From Notospermus geniculatus (lineage: Eukaryota > Nemertea > Pilidiophora > Heteronemertea > Lineidae): a stretch of DNA of 64,000 bases. The notes under the pieces are model-generated. The model had not been told where the DNA came from, ran no database searches, and was given only the letters and a program-made list of their open reading frames with translations. The stretch lies in the NCBI GenBank assembly GCA_002633025.1, contig NMRB01001425.1, positions 84,916 through 148,915 on the forward strand, read 5' to 3'. Made by a program: the position numbers and the translations under genes. Positions 31,201 to 40,200 of the stretch are shown here, piece by piece (position 1 is the stretch's first letter; every line of letters begins with the position of its first letter).

Positions 31201-34200
31201 ATCTTCATAATCATTCATCATACATGTCATAGCATTTTGATTTCATTTTTTTATTGCCATTGTTACATGTTTGTCTAAAAAAATGATGTTAAGAAAGGTA
31301 TGTGCTTTCTTCCACAGCTGAACGGTTACCAGTATGAAGTTCTGGGGGGTCAACATCTGGCGGTATGTTACAAAGAACTTCGTGAGCAATTTCCAGAAAA
31401 TGAAAAATACCACCAACTCTGGGCGGACATTTACTGTCAACTGACAGACCCCGAAGCAGCGTATATCTCTAACTTCCATAACATGGCTGGGGAATTCCGT
31501 CATCGGAGGACATTTTTGGACAAGGTATTGTATAGTATGTCATGGAACATGACTTACAATGTAGTAGTAAGTAGGTTGGCAAATATTACAGAATAGACAA
31601 AATATAATCTACAGGTAGTATTGTATTTTAAGATGAAGTTAACAACATGAAACGAACAAGTGAGTGTTTTCCACAGGGTAATAATTTTGATTCACGATTC
31701 CAGTGCAGTTTATTGCAAGTGAATCATGTACTTTCTGAATTCATACTGAAAATGTAATTAGCATTAATCATGTTAATATCATGTGGAACACTTACAGGCA
31801 CAACTCAAGAAATTAGTATCCTCGATTTATTATGTAAATCCTTCATGCATTTTCCAGGTTCAGTTCTGCCGCAAATGGTTGGAAAAATTTGAAGAGAAAT
31901 CAGCATGGAAGCAGTCATGCAGGGATGTAAATAAAGAGGACAAGGTAGGTGATGTGAAAACAATTCAGAAAAGCTCTTGACAACCTTCTCACATGTTGCA
32001 TGTTGATGTAAATGAGACCATACAGGCTAGGTGCCTGGACTTCTGGACAAACTTTGAGGTTGAATGTACCGGTACACAAAAATTGGGGTGTAATATTCTA
32101 GGCATTACACAAGAGGCAAAATGGACCATATACTTTCATGACTTTATTGCGAATCATTTTCAAAAAAAGATGAAAATAGGCTATAGGCCTCCCACTTGTT
32201 AATTTCTGTTTTGGTCTTTCTGTCATATTGCATCATGCTTTTTCATGAGGTTAGGTGATGACACTCAATCCTGTGGGCTAACACAGATCAATGCTGAATG
32301 TACATTGAACAGCAAAAGAGGTGTGTTGACCCAGAGAGGTTGAGATAAATGCACAGGCATGACACTGACAGGAGAGGTCTGTACACAACAGCGGGTGAGG
32401 CAGGTAGTACATCAGCAGCACATAGGCCCAGCACAGGTGGGAATAGGATAGCCCTATACCAGAACAAGCATGACATTGACAAGCCACAAAAAAAGACAGT
32501 ATCAATGATCATGCTACAACATAGGCCAGCCTTACAGGTAGCCAATTCGTGTGCCACAACCAGATGAAACTGAAAGAAATGCAACAACAAACTCTCACAA
32601 GCTACTATGACAATGACATGCCAGGACAGTAAACAACCATGACCAGGGGTTCTGCTGGAATAGCCCCATGGAATAGCCCCCCCCCCCCCCCCATTTATTT
32701 TGTAGCCAAAGTATCTGCATTTTTTTTTCAAATTAATTTGAAGATTTTTTCAACGATTCATTCATTGTAATTCATTTGGGAAATCTGCCGCCAATTAATT
32801 AGTTATTTCCTTAGCCACTGAATAAAAATATTAAGCAAATGGCTAGAAAATGCCTAGGCTAGGGGGCCTACTGCCAGCAGAAACCCTGCAATTTAAACCC
32901 TTTGACAATGACAACATTTATTAGGGCCTAGGCCTAGATAGCTAGGCCTAGGCCTGACATGCCTGATAAGTCGGCCATTTCAGCGCCGAGGGTAAAAACA
33001 AATGGGAAAATGATTTTCAGGGCTCGAAAAATCACATGCCCGAATGCCCACAGGAAACCTGTTCAACCACCTGGGCAACAAAAACTAATTTTCAGCCAAA
33101 TACAACATGCCCGATAACTCTTAAAATGGATCCCACTCAAAATTTAAACATGATAAAAAGTAAATTTCCAACCAAACCAAGGGATTTGCAGGCATTCATC
33201 AAGATTAGATGAGCTGGGCNCAAACTGACGGGAGTGATTAACAAATAGCTCCCGCCATAAACCTACGGGAGTGACAGATCACTCCCGAAGCTTTTTTTCC
33301 TGACTGCCACTGCTATTGGAAGATGAGCGGGCAAATTCGTTGAGGTTGAGAAACGTGTGAAAAAAATTGTGTGTCATTGCCAATTGGAGGCTAGGCCTAC
33401 ACTAGGCTAGGCCTACTGCGAGGCCTAGCCTACCATGCCTACCTGTAGGCTAGCATGCCTCTGCCCTACGTGCTATAGGCCTAGGCCCTAGCTAGCCTAC
33501 TAATAACGCTGTGTGGTGTGGTGTGGCCATGCTGTCATGGCTGTAGCCTAGATAGAGGCCTACCCTACATGTAGCCTAGCTAGGCTACATCTAGGCCTAC
33601 TAGTATTTCCTGAATGCTTTTTATCCTCTGCGACCATCTATTATATGACATAGATCGGATATGGGAATTAGAAAGTGTCAAATCGGAAAAAATCGGGTAA
33701 TCCACTGAAAAGACATGTTCACACACACAGCACATGCAGCAACACTGCAGCTCATGACATGCATGAGCTGACTTGTGCACTGCAAAAAGACGCGCGACGT
33801 CAACCGCGTCATATTAATGTATCACACAGTGAACCGTTACCTAATTAAACTCACTGACCTATTAATTGCCATCCTCGTCCATTTTCAATCTCGGACCCAG
33901 AGCAGAGGAACGATGTGGCGACTAAAGTTTTATCCATTTTTAATAGGCCTATTTATTTCTCCAAGAAATTAGTTACATTTTTTTTTAAATTAAAATACGC
34001 TATTTCGTAGGCCTACCGGAATGAAAAAGAAAGTTTTTGACGCATGACATACAGGAAGAGGGGAAAATTGTGCATTGGTTAATTGATGATAAAAATAGAA
34101 ACCAGAAATAAACAACAACACGTGCTCTTGGGATGCACGCGGTGGTCGTGATGCATCTGGAGGCCTATGGACTGTTATTTCTGCAAAAAAATCAGTGCTG

Positions 34201-37200
34201 GTTTTTCTTTTTTAGCACAAAATTTCGCGTGTGCATGAGTTGCACTTTTCAAAGGTGTAATCAACATTAAGAGTGTACAGTATGGCATATAATCATATTT
34301 CAGAGCGCAATAGAAATGGCTATAAAAATAGCTGATTTCGACGAAGATGTTTATGAAGTATTCTGCAGAATGATGAAATTGTACGAGGCTGGGTGCTGCA
34401 AAGAGCAGAAATTGAAAGGCGACCTGAAGCAAAAGCCAGACCTCGCCCCTTCCATCTTCACATCATTGGTGACAATTCACAGCAATGACCAGAAAAAAAT
34501 ACTGCAGAAAGTGGTCAACAAAGAAATTAGCATTATACAGATGATGGAAGCTTCCAAGGAATTGAAGCAGCTTCAGGTAATAAATTAAGATGAATAGCTA
34601 GCATACTTCACCAAAAATTGAATGAAGAATCTGACGTCACAATCGAAACACGCATCGCCATCCGACGTTGTTATAGCGATCTCTGGTGAAAGGCTCTGAC
34701 GTCACGATTGACCAGACAGCGTCACTGACTACTAGGTTAAAAGTGGAATTTGATACATCACTTTAGGTGTATCCTTTGTTCATCACAAAAAAATAATTTG
34801 ACTTAATTAGTAACATGTTCATGAATGGACTCTCGTACCCGATATACTGTACTCAACAGAACAATCGTTCCAATGCAGGCAAAAAAACACCATTTATTTC
34901 AGGCGCGCATGATGAGTTCGAAAAGTTGTATCGTTCGCTGACCAGTGTTGTGGAAAGATAGGTAGGACTAATCACGGGTCAAGTCAGTTATGACACATTA
35001 AGCTCGGGCACGCGCGTGACGGAAATCTTCCTCTTCCATCCAGATCCTTTCAATTCCCTAATACTAAAGTAAATCAGTTGAGTGCGACTGTCCTTGAAGA
35101 CAAGATTCACGCAGGAAACGCTGGTTACAAGAACGATGCTCAATGGTCTACTGTAGTCAAGACATCAAGGATTGACAACTCGAAGGAGCAATCTGAATCA
35201 GTGCCAAAAGTATTGCTGCTGGGAACGTCTTTGACAAAGAACATTGATGTGACTAAACTTTCTTCCAAGTTTAAGACACAGAAGAAAACAACCTTTACGA
35301 TCGATGCAGCAAGGAAAGCGATAGTTGCAGAGGATGCTTCGTCTCCACCAGATGCGGTAGTTCTCCACGTGCTATCCAACGATGTCAAGTCTTCCTCAAC
35401 GCCGACGGTGGTGAACAACATGTCGCAATTAATACGAGATACAAAAGACAAGTTTCCTGAGACAAAAGTTGTTGTGTCTTTGGGAACCCCACGCGAGGAC
35501 AACAAAACGTTCTCAAACCGGATTCATGCCGTCAACGCTTTACTACGTGAATCTTACGAAGAAGATTCCCATATTTTCTTCTGCGACCANTGAGGCTGGA
35601 TGCTGCAAAGAGCAGAAGTTGAAAGCGGACCTGAAGCAAAAGCCAGACCTCGCCCCTTCCATCTTCACATCCATCCAGGCTAACCTGGGTTTTGCGCTTA
35701 GTTCGCACGGCTCACACCACAAACCCCAGGCCCACTCCAGAAGAAAATCTGTCAGGAATGCTGTTCGCTGCTCTTGTGGTGCACCCCCACTGCAAATACG
35801 ACATGATTGTTTTTCAAATTAATAAAAGTTGTTGCCAAGAAGAAACTTCCGTCCGATAATTATAGCCTATAACTAGATCGCAGGAAATTTTTTTTTTGTT
35901 TATTGCTGTTTTTGCATAAATACATCATATCGTCCGGATCATCCTGGGTAAACATAAGGTTCCTTAACTTTACCCAGCTTTGGAGTTCGGGCCGAATCGT
36001 GCTGATCGCTCCGAGGATGGAATGTGGTACGTGCGTCTCTTTCGGCAGAGAACATGCAGTAGGATCATTGCTAAAAAGGGCTGAAAATTACCGCTATACC
36101 TCCTCCGGGAGGATAGGGAGACAAGACCAATCCCTACAAATTTTCAAAAGGGACCGATAGTAAATTCTCAAGGACTTAGGAGCGACAGGCCTAGGTAGAA
36201 CATGTATAATCCGTGTGCATTTCGTCATTGTCATGAATTTACTTTTTGCAGAACATGCAGTACGATCATAACTCGAAAGGGCTGAAAATTACCGCTATAC
36301 CTGCTCCGGGGTGTGGAATAGGNTAGGTTAAAACAAGAATTTGATACATCACTTTAGGTGTATCCTTTGTTCATCACAAAAAAATAATTTGACTTAATAA
36401 TTAATAAAATGTTCATTAATACGGACTCTGGAACCCGATAATAACTCAACAGAACAATCATATTGTTCCAGTGCATGCAAAAAACACCATTTATTTCAGG
36501 CGCGCATGATGAGTTCAAAATTTTGTATCGTTCGCTGCTGTTGCGGAAAGATGGGTAGGACTACTCGAAACTAGGTGGATCAAACGCCTCAACGCTATAC
36601 GAGGTTAATGTATATACATTCACTGCATTTCAGAAAATCAAGAAAACGTTCATGTGGTTGGGCGGCATGGCAACCTGGACAGCCGCAAAGGAGGCCTGCT
36701 CGGGTTCCCCAAAATTGGAGGATAAGGCACTGATGAAGAAATGGGGAAAATGCCGTTTGACGGCTAATAACGTACCAGATACGTTTAGGTAAACATTGAC
36801 GCTATGGCCTACACACGATCCAATTTTTGATCCAATTTTCGGAATATACTCCATAAAGGCCTACATGCGGGTACACAGGGTGTCCCAGAAAAAAAACTAA
36901 TCCTGTGAAAAGGGGTTAATACGAATACCCCAAGAGGTGTACCATTATAATAATGGGTTTTCAATAAAGCAGGGTCAATGTGCTTTCCTATGACACCACT
37001 ACGACATGGATGGATTAGGGTAGGGACACACCTGAAGCGATTCGCATGCGATGGGGCGACGCGTGCGTCAAAACCTTTGGTTGCGTGCAGTGCGGCGGAA
37101 AATAACAAAGGCGTTGTCGCATGCGTCAACGAATCGCGTTAGGTGTGTCCCTACCCTTAGGGGTGGCTGCAAACATAATGCAATGTGTTGACGCGAGCGG

Positions 37201-40200
37201 CAAAAAAATGCTTGGTTTATTTACCGCCGCACTGCACGCAAACAAAGGTGTGTCCCTACCCGCTAAGGGTAGGAACACACCTAACGCGATTCGCATGCGA
37301 TTGGGCGACGCATGCGTCAACGCAATTGTTTGCGTGCAGTGCGGCGGAAAATAACAAAGGCGTTGTCGCATGCGTCAACGAATCGCGTTAGGTGTGTAGC
37401 CACCCTAAGGGTAGGGACACACCTGACGCGATTCGCATGCGATAGGGCGACGCATGCGTCAAAACATTTGTTTGCGTGCAGTGCGGCGGAAAATAATAGT
37501 GCAATCAATGCGACACACTTTTGCCGTAGTAAGGCTAGGGATACACTGAACGCGATTTACCCATCGCGCGCGATTTTCGCACGAATCTCTTTTGTTTCGG
37601 AGGCATTGCGGCATGAAATAACAAAGAAACAACGCGCGCGATGGGTAAATCGCGTTCAGTGTATCCCTAGCCTAAGGGTGGCTACACACCTAACGCGATT
37701 CGTTGACGCATGCGACAACGAGCCTTTGTTATTTTCCGCCGCACTGCACGCAAACAATTGCGTTGACGCATGCGTCGCCCAATCGCATGCGAATCGCGTT
37801 AGGTGTGTTCCTACCCTAAGGGCAGGGACACACCTAACGCGATTCGTTGACGCATGCGGCAACGCCTTTGTTATTTTCCGCCGCACTGCACGCAAACAAA
37901 GGTTTTGACGCATGCGTCGCCCAATCGCATGCGAATCGCGTTAGGTGTGTCCCTACCCTTGTAGGCCTAGATCTGCTTAAGGGCGGGTATGCGCTGTTTT
38001 CTTTAATTTAATGCACGCAATGGATTTCATTTTCCTTGTGATTAACTTATTTGTTCTAGGACATTCGTTTCAACATGTCTGAAACTAAAAGGCGGTGGCA
38101 TCAATGAGAACTCTGACTGCACAGTTCTCATTAAAGCAATGAAAGTCGAGGACCTTGCCGAGGTGGCACAGATGGGATTCCATCTAGTTATGTGCACTGT
38201 AAGTAGGATGACATGTAAGAAAAAATCAACAGGTCACTATTATTAAATTGTACTGATTTTATTTATTCAATTGTACTGATTTGATTTTATTAAATTGTAC
38301 TGATTTTATCAGGGCAAATGTCCCACCTGTATTGTAACAGGTTCTTATCCAGTCTTGTTATTAATGTTTTAAATATTTCTATTTTTAACTTTGTTGTTAC
38401 TTGGCTCCTAGGAAGAGCTCTTCTGTATGAGATAGGACCCAAATAAAACTAAACTAAACTAAATATAAATAACATAGTTTGAGTGAAAATAACCGTGACT
38501 TTCATCAGGCCATGATTTTATTTCAGGGCGATGACATTAAGAAGTTGAAAGAGGTTTCTTTGGCGACAAGAGCAATCAATGTCACAAAGGGTGTCAACAG
38601 CTACAAAATGGTCGTGCTGTGCAGTGTCATAAAGTCAGCTGCTCGCTGTATCCACATGCTGGAAGGCGAAACTTGGACAGCTTTGGACACGGCATTCTGG
38701 AATGATGTCAGCATAAACCCAGGTTAGTTAGTAGTAGGCAAAAGTGAGTTCATTATCAACATGTGTGAAGATGATGGTTTATTCGTTTAGGATTATTAAT
38801 TTAAGTACAGCATTTTACCTATCATAGGTCGTACTCATAGCATGGTCGTGGGACGTCAGGTAATCCAGTTCATGTAGTTTGCAAAATGTGAGGTACATTT
38901 GCATTTATTTGGTGGCTGATGAGTGATCTATCAACTTGAATATATTTTCCTTCATATTACAGATAATGCGCAGTCCAGGAGAAGCCTTGTACAATGCGTA
39001 CAACCAAACATATACAACACCAAAAATATACAACTCGAAACCTGCAAATCTAGCTACTTTCTTTCAACAAATAACGCTTAGGCCCAGCATTTTCTTGTGA
39101 TTAATATCTTAATCGAAAATAGAAGTCTTTTCCTACCACATGAGACTTGTCTGACGAGTCAGTTCCCCCAAATAGGTGAGATACAGGGCTCCAAAGATGG
39201 GTTGTTTCGGCTTGTTTTCGGCATTTCGTGCAGCCCCCTTCAGGGCCGGATCCAGGGGGGGGGGCGTGGGGGGCGTACGCCCCCCCCCCCTATTTTTGGC
39301 AGAGTAGTGATTTTTTTAAGCAAGAAAAATTTAATCACATAAAAATTCGAGTATTTTGCTCTCAGATGCCAGGAAAATGCATATAAAAGCACTTAAAATT
39401 GTCAAATTTTTCTGGGGGAGGGCCCCCAGACCCCCCTTGGGCTTCATTCTTTCGGTCCTCACCACCTCGGGCGGGCGGCGTCGAGCTACGCCCCCCCCTT
39501 TCTGTCAATCCTAGATCCGGCCCTGCCCTTCCCGACCGATCAGTTTACTTGCTTGCCGTAAGATGGCACTCTAACGAGATCGCCAACTCTCATTGGTTGT
39601 ATTACGAGGCTTCACTCCAAATATGGAAAAAGCTGATCGTCAGCACCATCTGCTCAGAGGACATGAAGTATATCGCCCGGGAAGGCTGGTGTACGCAAGG
39701 AGAAATGGGGCTTGAAGTGGTCACTTTTCGGGCGCTATATCTCAATTAATACTTGGAATTGAAAGCTGTAACAAATGTCATTGTTTAGAAAAAAAACCTC
39801 ATCTTTCCATGTTGCTAGATAAATTAGTAATCAGTTCAATGGTTCGGCCACAACGTGCTGTTGAACATGCCGAAAATTGGTGATTTTCGAGTTGTATATT
39901 TTTGGTGTTATATATTTTTTTATCACACACCCATGATGACGTCACGTTTCATAAAAATGCCAATATTTCTGATAAAACACAATCAAACTTACATGTTATG
40001 ACTCCGACAGNTCAATGTCACAAAGGGTGTCAACAGCTACAAAATGGTCGTGCTGTGCAGTGACATAAAGTCAGCCGCTCGCTGTATCCACATGCTGGAA
40101 GGCAAAACTTGGACAGCTCTGGACACGGCATTCTGGAATGATGTCAGCATAAACCCAGGTTAGTTAGTAGTAGGCAAAATAGTTCATTATCAACATGTGT

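Noticed and set aside
30864-31944. Bacterial contamination as source of the ParB-like domain
   Set aside because: The domain is split by three phase-matched GT-AG introns and flanked by animal repeats.
32288-32731. 147-codon minus-strand ORF
   Set aside because: It runs through the poly-C MITE end and intron sequence of gene B; no recognisable domain.
37312-37908. 198-codon ORF
   Set aside because: It lies entirely in the palindromic MITE cluster; the translation is repeat units such as HASTNRVRCV.
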